Source of the DNA: Streptomyces sabulosicollis
GTDB taxonomy: Bacteria > Actinomycetota > Actinomycetes > Streptomycetales > Streptomycetaceae
Assembly: GCF_016103465.1 (NCBI RefSeq)
Contig: NZ_JAEEAP010000052.1
Span: 1 to 33,352 of the forward strand
DNA: 33,352 nt
Direction: 5' to 3'
Positions 22,728-30,868 of this stretch are shown one piece after another. The translations under genes were made by a program, and so were the position numbers. The notes under the pieces were generated by a model. The model had not been told where the DNA came from. It worked only from the letters and a program-made list of their open reading frames with translations, and searched no databases. Every line of letters begins with the position of its first letter. Positions within the stretch are counted from its first letter, which is position 1.

Positions 22728-25006
22728 TGGCTGCCGAATCGGCTCCCGTGACGGTCGTGACCGATCTCCGGGTGGGCGGAATGACCTGCGCGGCCTGTGT
22801 GAGGCGCGTCGAGCGGAAGCTGGCCGGGCTGGGCGGGGTCACGGCGAGTGTGAACCTCGCCAGCGGGCGGGCCCGGGTGCACCACCCGCCCGGGGTCGGC
22901 CCGGACCAGCTGATCGCGGCCGTCGAGCAGGCCGGTTATTCCGCCGCGCTCCCCGAGCCGCCCGGGAAGCGGTGGCGCGAGGACGGGGACGATGCGGAGG
23001 ACGCCCGGCAGGAGCGCGACCGGCTGCTGATCACGGCCCTGCTCGCGGTGCCGGTGCTGGTCCTGTCGATGGTTCCCGGTCTGCAGTTCCGCAACTGGCA
23101 GTGGCTGTGCTTCGTACTCGCCGCGCCCGTGGTCGTCTGGGGAGCCTGGCCCTTCCACCTGCGAGCGGCGCGCGGACTGCGCCATTCGGCGGCGACCATG
23201 GACACCCTGGTGTCACTGGGAGTCGCGGCCTCCTTCGCCTGGTCCTCGTACGCGCTGTTCTTCGGCGGCGCGGGCGGGACCGGCATGCGGATGCCGTTCA
23301 GCCTGGTGCCCACCGCCTCGGACGGCGTCGCCCACATCTATCTGGAGGCCGCCGTCGGCGTACCGCTGTTCGTCCTGGCGGGCCGCTACCTGGAAACACG
23401 GGCGCGGCGGGGGACCGGCGCGGCACTGCGCTCACTGGCCCGGCTGGCCACCAAGGAGGTCTCGGTACGCGACGGCGACGGCGAACGCCTGATCCCGGTC
23501 GGACACCTGCGGGTCGGCCAGGTCTTCACCGTCCGGCCCGGGGAACGCCTGGCCACCGACGGCACGGTCGTGGAGGGCAGCTCGGCCGTCGACCTCTCCC
23601 TGGTCACCGGGGAGAGCGAACCGGTGGAAGTCGGCCCCGGCGCGCCGGTGATCGGCGGTGCGGTCAACGCCGGAGGGCTGCTCCTGGTACGGGCCACCGC
23701 GGTGGGTGCCGACACCCAACTGTCCCGCATCACCCGGCTGGTGACCGAGGCCCAGGCGGGCAAGGCACGGGCGCAGCGGCTCGCCGACAAGGTCGCGGGC
23801 GTCTTCGTCCCCGTCGTGCTCGCCCTGGCCGTCACCGTACTCGGATTCTGGCTCGGGGCCGGAGCCGAGCCACAGGCGGCGATCACGGCGTGCGTGGCCG
23901 TCCTGGTCGTGGCGTGCCCCTGCGCGCTGGGCCTGGCGACCCCCACGGCGCTGATGGCGGCGACCGGCCGGGGCGCCCAGCTCGGTGTCCTGGTCAACGG
24001 GGTGCGGGCGCTGGAGGGACTGCGGCACCTCGACGCCGTGGTGCTCGACAAGACCGGCACCCTCACCTCCGGGCACATGAGCGTGGCCCGGGTCACGGCG
24101 GTGCCGGGCGGACTCGGCGAGGAACGAGTGGCCCGGCTGGCGGGCGCGGTCGAACAGGGGTCGGAACATCCGCTGGGGCGCGCCATCACCGCCCACGCCC
24201 GGCGCGCCGTTCCCGGAGAGCCGCTCCCGGCCGTGACCGACTTCGTCGCGCTGCCGGGGAGGGGTGTCCGCGGGCGGGTGGAGGGCCGGCTGATCGAGGT
24301 CCTGGCCCCGGACGACGCGTTGGCCCCGACCCTGGCCCGGGCGCTGTCGGCCAGCGCGGCCGCCGCCCGCACACCGGTCGTGGTCCGCGTCGACGGCGGG
24401 ACCGAGGCGCTGATCGAGGTCGGGGACGTCCTGCGACCAGGAAGCTACCGGGCCGTGGACCGGCTCCGCCGCCTGGGCGTGCGGCCGGTGCTCGCCACCG
24501 GCGACCGCGAGGCGCCCGCCCGCGCGGTGGCCGCCGCCCTCCGCATCGAGGAGGTGCACGCCCGTCGTACCCCGGAGGGCAAGGCCGCCCTCGTCCGTGA
24601 GCTGCGGGAGCGGGGCTACCGGGTCGCCGTCGTCGGTGACGGTGTCAACGACGCGGCCGCGCTGGCCGGCGCCGACCTCGGCATCGCCATGGGTACGGGC
24701 ACGGACGTGGCGATCGGGGCGGCCGATGTGACCCTGGTACGCGGTGACATCGAGACCCTGGCGGACGCGGTCAGCCTCGCCCGCAGTGCGCTGGGCACGA
24801 TCCGGGCCAACCTGCTCTGGGCGTTCGGCTACAACGTCGTGACCGTGCCGCTGGCCATGGTCGGCCTGCTCAGCCCCATGCCGGCGGCGGCCGCGATGTC
24901 GGTCAGCTCGCTCCTCGTGGTCGGCAACAGCCTGCGGCTGCGGGTCTGGCGGCCGTCACCGACGGGCAGACGCCCCTCCCGGCCCGCCGCCCTGATGCCA
25001 CGGTGA
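22727..25006 (+). CDS. copA: Copper-translocating P1B-1 ATPase CopA
   Basis: A 759-residue copper ATPase. An N-terminal HMA domain (residues 11-75) carries MTCAAC (19-24). Then come the transmembrane helices, the actuator TGES (294-297), the CPC ion motif (397-399) in transmembrane 4, DKTGT (441-445), SEHPLG, and GDGVNDAAAL. The last helix ends with a YN (FGYNVVTVP) and MSxSS-type motif (AAMSVSSLLVVGNSLRL), both typical of P1B-1 Cu+ exporters. The length is normal. ATG 22727 is coupled to the upstream Met/His-rich gene. A 24-bp direct repeat follows and overlaps its stop. Confidence 0.93.
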   Translation: MAAESAPVTVVTDLRVGGMTCAACVRRVERKLAGLGGVTASVNLASGRARVHHPPGVGPDQLIAAVEQAGYSAALPEPPGKRWREDGDDAEDARQERDRLLITALLAVPVLVLSMVPGLQFRNWQWLCFVLAAPVVVWGAWPFHLRAARGLRHSAATMDTLVSLGVAASFAWSSYALFFGGAGGTGMRMPFSLVPTASDGVAHIYLEAAVGVPLFVLAGRYLETRARRGTGAALRSLARLATKEVSVRDGDGERLIPVGHLRVGQVFTVRPGERLATDGTVVEGSSAVDLSLVTGESEPVEVGPGAPVIGGAVNAGGLLLVRATAVGADTQLSRITRLVTEAQAGKARAQRLADKVAGVFVPVVLALAVTVLGFWLGAGAEPQAAITACVAVLVVACPCALGLATPTALMAATGRGAQLGVLVNGVRALEGLRHLDAVVLDKTGTLTSGHMSVARVTAVPGGLGEERVARLAGAVEQGSEHPLGRAITAHARRAVPGEPLPAVTDFVALPGRGVRGRVEGRLIEVLAPDDALAPTLARALSASAAAARTPVVVRVDGGTEALIEVGDVLRPGSYRAVDRLRRLGVRPVLATGDREAPARAVAAALRIEEVHARRTPEGKAALVRELRERGYRVAVVGDGVNDAAALAGADLGIAMGTGTDVAIGAADVTLVRGDIETLADAVSLARSALGTIRANLLWAFGYNVVTVPLAMVGLLSPMPAAAAMSVSSLLVVGNSLRLRVWRPSPTGRRPSRPAALMPR

Positions 25007-25052
25007 CGCCCGTGTCCGCCGCCCTGATCACGGTGACGCCCGTGTCCGCCGC
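24999..25052. repeat. 24-bp direct repeat, period 30, at the copA 3' end
   Basis: An identical 24-base word occurs at 24999-25022 and 25029-25052; the copA stop codon lies in the first copy. Each copy contains a small dyad CACGG-N6-CCGTG. It looks like a recent local tandem duplication; the hairpins might weakly attenuate transcription into the next gene. Confidence 0.7.
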
Positions 25053-25106
25053 TTGTGGACCGCCTGCCCGCGACCGCGCCCCGACACCGAGGTGGAGACC
25101 AACCCG

Positions 25107-25619
25107 ATGACGAACCCCTCCTGGACGCCCAGCCACCGTCGCCTCACGGACTCCCTGCGGGCCGCGGCCGCTCCGGCCTGCGCCTGTGTCCTGGCGCTGG
25201 GTGGCCTCGCCGTGTGGACCGCCTCGGGCAACGCGGGCAGTCCTCCGCGTATCGACGTCACCGGCGCACGGCTCTTCCTTCCCGCCCCGGGAGTGCCCCG
25301 GACCGCCGCGTTCTTCCGGATCACCAACACCGGCGGTGTGCGGGACCGGTTGGTCGAGGTGACGTCCTTCGCGGTCACCGGGGAGATCTCCCTCAGCCGC
25401 CACCGGATGACCGGGCGGGGATCGGCCTACCCGCAGGCCGCGGAGTCCCTGCCGGTTCCGGCGGGCGGCACGCTCGACATGTCACCGTTCACCAGCGATG
25501 TGACCGTCCCGGCCACGGCCCGCTGGCGGGCCGGAGACCTGGTGCCCTTCACCCTCCGTTTCGAACACAGTGGACGTGTCGAGACCAACGCCGTCGTCGT
25601 GCGGCCCGGCGAGGGCTGA
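25107..25619 (+). CDS. PCuAC-like copper chaperone domain protein, ligand-poor
   Basis: A 170-residue exported protein. The N-terminus has a hydrophobic segment (residues about 18-41, ACACVLALGGLAVWTASG) acting as signal or anchor. The remaining domain follows the PCuAC (DUF461) pattern: AFFRITNTGGVRDRLVEVTS, SLSRHRMTGRG and VPAGGTLDMSPF. Of the canonical copper set, His and Met are present in HRM, but the following Met positions and the late HxM are not visible (SDVTVPA occupies the last site). Copper binding may be weak or lost. ATG 25107 follows GGTGGAGA (25091-25098). It is downstream of copA in the same direction. Confidence 0.75.
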   Translation: MTNPSWTPSHRRLTDSLRAAAAPACACVLALGGLAVWTASGNAGSPPRIDVTGARLFLPAPGVPRTAAFFRITNTGGVRDRLVEVTSFAVTGEISLSRHRMTGRGSAYPQAAESLPVPAGGTLDMSPFTSDVTVPATARWRAGDLVPFTLRFEHSGRVETNAVVVRPGEG

Positions 25620-25631
25620 GTGAGGTCGAAG

Positions 25632-25651
25632 AACCCCGCCCGCGGTTTTTT
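25632..25651 (+). terminator. Weak T-tailed terminator after copper operon
   Basis: An imperfect GC hairpin with AACC (25632-25635) and GGTT (25644-25647) ends runs into six T's at 25646-25651, starting 13 bases after the stop of the PCuAC-like gene. Confidence 0.45.
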
Positions 25652-25709
25652 CCTTCCGCTGGGCAGAAAGCCGACTTCCGGGTGTCTCCGGCGCACTTTA
25701 CGGTGCGGT

Positions 25710-25731
25710 CGCGCTGCGCTTCCGCAGCGCG
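25710..25731 (+). repeat. Perfect hairpin in the leader of the polyester hydrolase gene
   Basis: CGCGCTGCG (25710-25718) and CGCAGCGCG (25723-25731) form a nine-pair stem with a CTTC loop, ending 17 bases before the ribosome site TGGAGGT (25749-25754). It may be a terminator or an RNA element affecting translation. Confidence 0.5.
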
Positions 25732-25760
25732 CACCCGCGCCGCATCCTGGAGGTACACCG

Positions 25761-26744
25761 ATGCGTCCAACCCGTCGTCGCTCCAGATCGACTGCCCCGT
25801 TACGGTCCCGATCCCGCCTCGTGGCCGTGCTGATCGCGCTGGCGGCCACCCTCACCTCGGCGCTGTTGACCGTCTCCGTCACACCCACCGCGGCCGCCAA
25901 ACGGCCGTCCGGGAGCATGTCCGCGGTCGGCTCGGCGACCGAGAACGCTGCCGTCCCCGCGGCGATCCCGGATCCGACGACCGCTTCGCTCGAGGCCACG
26001 AACGGGCCGCTGGCCACCGCCACTTACCCCGTTCCCCATCCGAACGGGTACGGGTCCGGCACGATCACGTACCCGACGGCCGGCGGCTCGTACCCGGGCG
26101 TCGTGCTGATGCCGGGCTATCAAGGCACCCAGCAGAACCTCCAGTGGCTCGCTCCCCGCCTCGCTTCCTGGGGCTTCGTCGTCATCAACGTCGGCACCCT
26201 TGCGCTGGGCGACGATCCCGCGTCGCGCGGCCGTCAGATCAGCGCCGCCGGCACCCAACTGCTCTCGCTCGGCTCCGCCACCGGCAACCCGATCTACGGG
26301 AAGGTCAATGGCACGCTCGGGGCGGCCGGTCACTCGATGGGCGGCGGCGGTGTGATGGTGGCGCTCCGGGACGACTCCCGCTTCAAGGCGGGCGTGCCCC
26401 TGGCCCCGTACAACCCCAGCCAGAATTTCTCCGGAGTCACCGACCCCACCTTCTTCATGACCTGTCAGAGCGACCCCGTCGCCCACGCCAACACCTACGC
26501 TCTGCCCTGGTACAACTCCATGTCCCGGGCCGAGAAGCTCTTCGTCGAGGTTCCCGGCGACCATCTCTGCCCGATGACCGGCTACGGCAACAAGGCCAAG
26601 CAGGGCAAGTGGATGGTGTCGTTCTTCAGCCGCTGGCTGTACGGTGACACCCGCTTCAGCCCGTTCCTGTGCGGTGCCGCGCGGGAAGCGGACAAGAACA
26701 ACCTCTCCCTGGTCACGCGCTGGCAGGACACCTGTCCGTTCTGA
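25761..26744 (+). CDS. Secreted cutinase/PETase-like polyester hydrolase
   Basis: A 327-residue alpha/beta hydrolase of the cutinase/Streptomyces lipase/PETase family. A long signal peptide (basic residues 4-19, hydrophobic 20-40) ends near TPTAAA (41-46). MPGYQGT (118-123) gives oxyanion Tyr120, GHSMGGGG gives Ser192, CQSDP gives Asp238 and GDHLC gives His268: a complete triad. Cys304 and Cys325 (final CPF) form the usual C-terminal disulfide. Cys235, next to the Asp, and Cys270, next to the His, match the second active-site disulfide of Ideonella PETase (Cys203-Cys239), which cutinases lack. The stacking Trp of PETase (APW) is Tyr217 here (APY). ATG 25761 follows TGGAGGT; upstream in-frame starts lie in the leader. 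Likely acts outside the cell on esters or polyesters. Confidence 0.88.
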   Translation: MRPTRRRSRSTAPLRSRSRLVAVLIALAATLTSALLTVSVTPTAAAKRPSGSMSAVGSATENAAVPAAIPDPTTASLEATNGPLATATYPVPHPNGYGSGTITYPTAGGSYPGVVLMPGYQGTQQNLQWLAPRLASWGFVVINVGTLALGDDPASRGRQISAAGTQLLSLGSATGNPIYGKVNGTLGAAGHSMGGGGVMVALRDDSRFKAGVPLAPYNPSQNFSGVTDPTFFMTCQSDPVAHANTYALPWYNSMSRAEKLFVEVPGDHLCPMTGYGNKAKQGKWMVSFFSRWLYGDTRFSPFLCGAAREADKNNLSLVTRWQDTCPF

Positions 26745-26770
26745 GCGGATCCTCGTAGGGCCCCTGGGGA

Positions 26771-26802
26771 GGGCTCCCGCGGTCCGCCGCGGGAGCCCTT
26801 CT
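26771..26802. terminator. Strong bidirectional terminator between hydrolase and iclR
   Basis: GGGCTCCCGCGG (26771-26782) and CCGCGGGAGCCC (26787-26798) form a perfect 12-pair stem with a TCCG loop, followed by TTCT. It lies between convergent genes. Confidence 0.9.
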
Positions 26803-26853
26803 CAAGAGCCCGTCCGTGCCCACTCCGCGCGGCGCCTCCCTGGAGGCATCGGC

Positions 26854-27639
26854 TCACGCGCCGTTCTGCCGACGGGACAACGCGCGGGAGATGGTCCGGC
26901 CGGTGGCCATGGCCAGGGGCGCGAGCGCGCTCCGTCCGGCATCAGAGATCCCCGGGACGACGGACACGGCGGCGACGACCTCGCCCGTCGCGTCCCGCAC
27001 GGGGGCCGCGGCCGACACCGTGCCCCCGGGGCCGGGCCACCGGCCGTTCACCGCGAAGCCCGCCCCCTCCACCTCGGCGAGCACGCGACGCAGGCCGGTC
27101 GCCGGGGCGTGGTGGACCAGATAGCGCTCTCGGACGGTGGACCCCGCGTACGCGAGGAGCACCAGGCCGTCACCGGTGGTGTGCGCCGGGCGCCGGCCGC
27201 CGACCGGTTCGCCCGCTCCGCCGGTGTCCGGGGCGCCGATCCGCTCCACGAGCACGGTCTCCATGCCGTCCAGCACCGCCAGCCGAACCTGCTGCCGCCC
27301 GGTCTTCCGGTACAGGCCGAGGAGGAAGGGCATCGCCACGTCTCTCAGCTCCAGCCACCGTGGGGCCATTGCCGCGACCGCCCACAAGTGCAGACCGATC
27401 TCGTAGCGGCCGTTCCGGTGCCGTTCGAGTGCGCCCCAGGACAACAGCTCGCCGACGAGCCGGTGCGTAGTGGCCAGCGGCATCCCGGTTCGCCGGCTGA
27501 TGTCCGTAAGGGTCAGCCGACGGCGTTCTCCCGCGAACGCGTCCAGCACGCTGAGAACCCGGCCGGCCACCGAGCGGGGGGCCGGTTCCTTCCCGGCGGG
27601 CGCGCCGCCGGGCGGAGGTGGAGGCGGCGCTGAACGCAT
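26854..27639 (-). CDS. IclR family transcriptional regulator
   Basis: A 261-residue IclR protein. After a Pro-rich N-terminus, residues 22-80 are the winged HTH (SVAGRVLSVLDAFAGERRRL, then TLTDISRRTGMPLATTHRLV). The effector domain follows (GRYEIGLHLWAVAAM, ETVLVERIG, GLRRVLAEVEGAGFAVN, APVRDATGEVVAAVSVV). ATG 27639 has AAAGGATC eight bases upstream. It is divergent from a Tat-exported esterase and convergent with the polyester hydrolase, so it may control one or both secreted esterases; IclR proteins commonly sense small aromatic or dicarboxylic acids. Target and ligand are inferred. Confidence 0.9.
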   Translation of the reverse strand: MRSAPPPPPPGGAPAGKEPAPRSVAGRVLSVLDAFAGERRRLTLTDISRRTGMPLATTHRLVGELLSWGALERHRNGRYEIGLHLWAVAAMAPRWLELRDVAMPFLLGLYRKTGRQQVRLAVLDGMETVLVERIGAPDTGGAGEPVGGRRPAHTTGDGLVLLAYAGSTVRERYLVHHAPATGLRRVLAEVEGAGFAVNGRWPGPGGTVSAAAPVRDATGEVVAAVSVVPGISDAGRSALAPLAMATGRTISRALSRRQNGA

Positions 27640-28079
27640 CGGGGGATCCTTTCGGCGGATAGGGCCGTGTGCCGCACAAAGGAGGCATGCGGTTGATGGT
27701 TGACATGCCTACAACAGAGCTTCGGGTGCGGGTAGCGGCGGGGCCACCCCTCGCCCTTGGATATGACGCTGCCGTTTGCGCATAAGCCCGTTGTGCACGT
27801 CCTGGAGCCCCCGGGAGCGGGGCGCACGAGCACGCGGCCGGATTGATGCGGATGACGCATCGACAGATCCCGGTTTCGATGCTGGACACCGTTCGAACAC
27901 AGCTTGGAGACTCACGGGTGGTACGGCGATGCCCGCCACCCGCCTCGCCCGCTGAACGACCCGGCCCGGCCACGCATCGGCGCACACCCCGCCGTACCGC
28001 TCCTTCTCGGTTCCCCCGCACCAGGCGATCGGCTCCACGTCCGGCCCTCCCGGGCCGCCCGACATCTCACGGAGGACCC
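27640..28079. promoter_or_regulatory. Divergent iclR/esterase regulatory region
   Basis: 440 bases without a credible gene. Visible elements: GGCATG (27684-27689) and CATGCC (27704-27709) flank a tandem GGTTGA-T-GGTTGA (27691-27703), a compact dyad that could be an IclR site; TTGACA lies at 27700-27705 but no -10 box is found 17 bases on. A second dyad, GATGCG-N5-CGCATC, is at 27845-27861. The open frame over 27843-28079 has no protein-like sequence and is not called. Confidence 0.4.
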
Positions 28080-29459
28080 TTGAGAAAGATGACCAGACGT
28101 ACGGCCTTCGCCATGGCGGCGGGTACCGTCACCGGTTCGTTGGTGATCAACACCGCCACCGCGGCGGCCGATGCCCCGGCGCCGGAACGGCCGGTGGCGG
28201 CCGGAGCCAATCCCGTGCTGCGCACCGCCCTCATCACACAGGTGACGCCCAGGAACAACTGGCGGGTGACCGCCGTCGCCATCCGCTACGCGGCCCCCAT
28301 CGACATGCGTGGCGGCGTCATCCCGCCCTCGGCCTTCCAGGTCACCGCCGACCTCGGCGGGCAGAGCGCGGCCCGGACGGTCACCCGGGTCTACCCGAAC
28401 ACCGCGGCCAGGACGGATGACCTCCCCGACGCGGGACGGCCGGGCAGATACCTCGTCATCGAGCTCGACCCGGACGATGCCAACGCACGGGCCTCCGGCA
28501 CCGACCCTCTTCCGCTCGATCGCGCCTACACCGTCAGGCAGGTGGCCGATGTGCGGACCCCCGGTGGTGACCTGGTGCTCGCGGCCGGTCCGCTGGCGAT
28601 CCGGAACGACGACGTCATCACCCCGGTGGTCGACGACTTCACAGCGGGATCGTTCACCGACTCCACCGGATTCGAACTGGCCTTCCGGCTGTACCAGCCG
28701 GAGGGGTTCGTGCGGAGTCCGGGGGCGGCCGCGCGGTATCCGCTCGTCGTCACCCTGCACGGCGGTGGCGAGGTCGCCGACAACAACATGACCCAGCTCA
28801 CCGCCAATCGCGTCGCCGTCACCTTCGCCAAGCCGGAACGCCAGCGTCGGCACCCGGCGTTCGTGCTCGCCCCCCAGATCCCACTGCCCCGCCCCATGGA
28901 CGGACCCGACGGTACGGACTGGACCGACCCCAAGGTCCGCTCGGCGCTGGTCGAACTCATCGACGCCTTCACCACGCGGCGCCCCGTCGACGCGGATCGG
29001 CTCTATCTCGTCGGCCTGTCGTCGGGTGCGCGAGGCATCTTCGACCTGCTCCCGAGGCGTCCCCACACCTTCGCCGCGGCCCTGGCCACCGCCGGCTGGG
29101 GCGACCCGTCCACCATGGACGGGATCACGCACATCCCGATGTGGACCGACCACTCCATGGACGACCCGGTGGTCCCCTACCGCGAAGGACGGTTCGGAAA
29201 GCCCGGCACCTGGACGCTGATGAACGCGCTGGAGAGCGCCGGTGCGCGGGTCACCCGCGGGGAGTGGGCCAACGACCTGCCGAAAGCGGAGTTCGAAGCC
29301 CGCTCCAGGGCCCTGCTGCACCGGGCCCGCCGGGCCGGCAGCCATGTGCTGTTCACGAGCTACACGCCCGGCACGACGCCGGTGAGCCCGCACTTCGCGT
29401 GGGCCCAGACATACGAGAACGACGTCGCCATCGACTGGCTCTTCGACCAGTCCCGGTAG
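28080..29459 (+). CDS. Tat-exported esterase with N-terminal Ig-like domain
   Basis: A 459-residue secreted hydrolase. TTG 28080 is chosen because GGAGG (28071-28075) lies four bases upstream; ATG 28089 is spaced 13 bases. The N-terminus KMTRRTAFAMAAGTVTGSLV is a twin-arginine signal, cleaved near TATAAADA. Residues about 45-190 form an Ig-like domain (LITQVTPRNNWRVTAVAIRY) as in EstA-type esterases. The catalytic domain resembles the COG4099 peptidase/PHB-depolymerase-like group: VTLHGGGEVADNN, nucleophile Ser in LVGLSSGARG, Asp in HSMDDPVVPY and a late His in SPHFAWAQTY before DWLFDQSR. The substrate is unknown. It is divergent from iclR. Confidence 0.84.
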   Translation: MRKMTRRTAFAMAAGTVTGSLVINTATAAADAPAPERPVAAGANPVLRTALITQVTPRNNWRVTAVAIRYAAPIDMRGGVIPPSAFQVTADLGGQSAARTVTRVYPNTAARTDDLPDAGRPGRYLVIELDPDDANARASGTDPLPLDRAYTVRQVADVRTPGGDLVLAAGPLAIRNDDVITPVVDDFTAGSFTDSTGFELAFRLYQPEGFVRSPGAAARYPLVVTLHGGGEVADNNMTQLTANRVAVTFAKPERQRRHPAFVLAPQIPLPRPMDGPDGTDWTDPKVRSALVELIDAFTTRRPVDADRLYLVGLSSGARGIFDLLPRRPHTFAAALATAGWGDPSTMDGITHIPMWTDHSMDDPVVPYREGRFGKPGTWTLMNALESAGARVTRGEWANDLPKAEFEARSRALLHRARRAGSHVLFTSYTPGTTPVSPHFAWAQTYENDVAIDWLFDQSR

Positions 29460-29470
29460 GCGTACCGGAC

Positions 29471-29505
29471 GCGCCCGGCCCCACCGGGCTGGTGGGACCG
29501 GGCGC
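29471..29505. terminator. Strong bidirectional terminator between esterase and GH16 genes
   Basis: Fifteen-base arms, GCGCCCGGCCCCACC (29471-29485) and GGTGGGACCGGGCGC (29491-29505), pair with a single C-A mismatch around a GGGCT loop. It lies between convergent genes, without a T-run. Confidence 0.85.
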
Positions 29506-29533
29506 TCCGCTACGGGGATGAACGTGTGCGGCG

Positions 29534-30511
29534 CTACTTGCTGACCTTGACGGAGAACCAGTCGACGCTCATTCCCTCACCGGAGGTGGTGTCCGCCGCC
29601 GGTGAGGTGCAGCCGCAGACCTTGTTCGGGTAAGAGCCGCCGACCGCGACGTTGAAGATGGCGAAGAACCCGTGGTCGACCGCCTTCTTCCAGGTCTCGG
29701 CTGACACCTGGTTCTGCTTCACCGTGAAGGTCTCCTTGCCGTCGCGGTAGAAGCGCAGCTGTTCGGCGGAGGTGTCGGTGCGATCCACGATCACGGAGTA
29801 CGTGTGGTAGTCGGTCTGACAGCCGTCGCACGGCAGCAGATCGCTGGTGATCCCGTCCGGGTCGTGGCACTCGCCGGCCCACTCACCGCAGTGGAAGGTG
29901 TGCGAGTGCTTGCTCAGCCCGTTGACGGCCTCCATGATGTCCAGCTCACCGATGCTCGGCCAGTTGGTGGCCCCGACCGGGCGGGCGTCGGCGCCCATGG
30001 CCCAGAAGGCGGGCCAGATTCCGAGGGCCTTCTCCGGGTTGGGCTGCTTGAGGGAGGCACTGATCTCCAACTGCCCACCGGCGGGCGCCTCGAAGTCGGT
30101 GCGCTGGGTCTCCACGCGGCCGGAGGTCCACTTGCCGGAACCGTCACGGATCGGCTTGATCACCATATGCCCGTCACCGTCGTGGTAGACGTTGTCGGTG
30201 GAGTCCGTGACCGACTCGATCTCGCCGGTGCCCCAGTTCGCGGCGCCGCCCGGGTAGCCGGTGCCGATGTCGTACAGCCAGTCGTTCCTGTTCAGACCGG
30301 TGCCCGCCGCGCCGTCGAAGTCGTCCTGGAAGACGGTGGTCCACTCGGCCTCGGCCGCGGGCTCGCCCGCGGCGGCGGTGTTGGAGGACACCGTGAGAGC
30401 CAGCAGTCCGGTCACCGGAAGCGACAGGGCGGCCACGAAGGCCAGAACGCGTCGTCGTCGGCGGCGGGGTTTGGCCTCCGCCGTCGTAGCTGAGGAAGTG
30501 ATCCTGAACAT
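29534..30511 (-). CDS. Secreted GH16 beta-glucanase (laminarinase-like)
   Basis: A 325-residue glycoside hydrolase family 16 enzyme. A signal peptide with a KPRRRRRR n-region and a hydrophobic core (residues 22-47) precedes TAAAG. The domain starts WTTVFQDDFDG (57-67). GELDIME (188-194) has the family catalytic pattern: nucleophile Glu189, Asp191, acid/base Glu194. Substrate-site aromatic residues appear in GIWPAFWAMG. Six cysteines (208, 215, 228, 231 and two in VCGCTSP) suggest extracellular disulfides. ATG 30511 is the only reasonable start, with a poor ribosome site. Endo-beta-1,3-glucanase is the best guess; other beta-glucans are possible. There is no carbohydrate-binding module. Confidence 0.9.
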   Translation of the reverse strand: MFRITSSATTAEAKPRRRRRRVLAFVAALSLPVTGLLALTVSSNTAAAGEPAAEAEWTTVFQDDFDGAAGTGLNRNDWLYDIGTGYPGGAANWGTGEIESVTDSTDNVYHDGDGHMVIKPIRDGSGKWTSGRVETQRTDFEAPAGGQLEISASLKQPNPEKALGIWPAFWAMGADARPVGATNWPSIGELDIMEAVNGLSKHSHTFHCGEWAGECHDPDGITSDLLPCDGCQTDYHTYSVIVDRTDTSAEQLRFYRDGKETFTVKQNQVSAETWKKAVDHGFFAIFNVAVGGSYPNKVCGCTSPAADTTSGEGMSVDWFSVKVSK

Positions 30512-30653
30512 GTGGGGGGCTGCTTTCGTCCGAAGGAACAGCGGTGCCCGGATGTGCGAGCCCCCGTAGCCCCCTCCTGGCGTGGGGGTGATGGGAGATC
30601 GGGCTACGGGAACTCGGGCACAGTGGGCAGAGCGAGCGCCCATGGGGTCGAGA

Positions 30654-30701
30654 GAGCGCTCACACGGAACGACTGTCTTGGACCCCGCCCTCGTTGGTCA
30701 A
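30654..30701 (-). promoter_or_regulatory. Promoter and CebR/LacI-like operator of the GH16 gene
   Basis: On the minus strand TTGACC (30696-30701) is a -35 box; a poor -10 (AGACAG, 30673-30678) lies 17 bases on. GAGCGCTC (30654-30661), inside AGAGAGCGCTCACA, lies about where transcription begins and matches the core of the Streptomyces CebR/LacI-type operator TGGGAGCGCTCCCA. This fits repression relieved by oligosaccharides. Confidence 0.55.
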
Positions 30702-30713
30702 GAGCCTTGCTGA

Positions 30714-30868
30714 ATTCACTAGTTGAATGAAAGCCCTTGGCTTGGCCGCACCGCCGCGGATGTATCGATCGCCCCGCTTCAGAGTTGGAGGCATGTCCGG
30801 GATGCCGGTACTGGCGCTCGCCAACTCTTGACGACGCGGCGCGCCGCCATCGGGTGCGATCGCCGCAC
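30714..30868. repeat. Inverted repeats between GH16 and folE
   Basis: The folE-GH16 gap holds ATTCA-N5-TGAAT (30714-30728), AGAGTTGG (30781-30788) facing CCAACTCT (30821-30828), and GTGCG-N5-CGCAC (30854-30868) at the folE stop. The last two could fold in RNA past folE. I see no gene in this gap. Confidence 0.45.
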
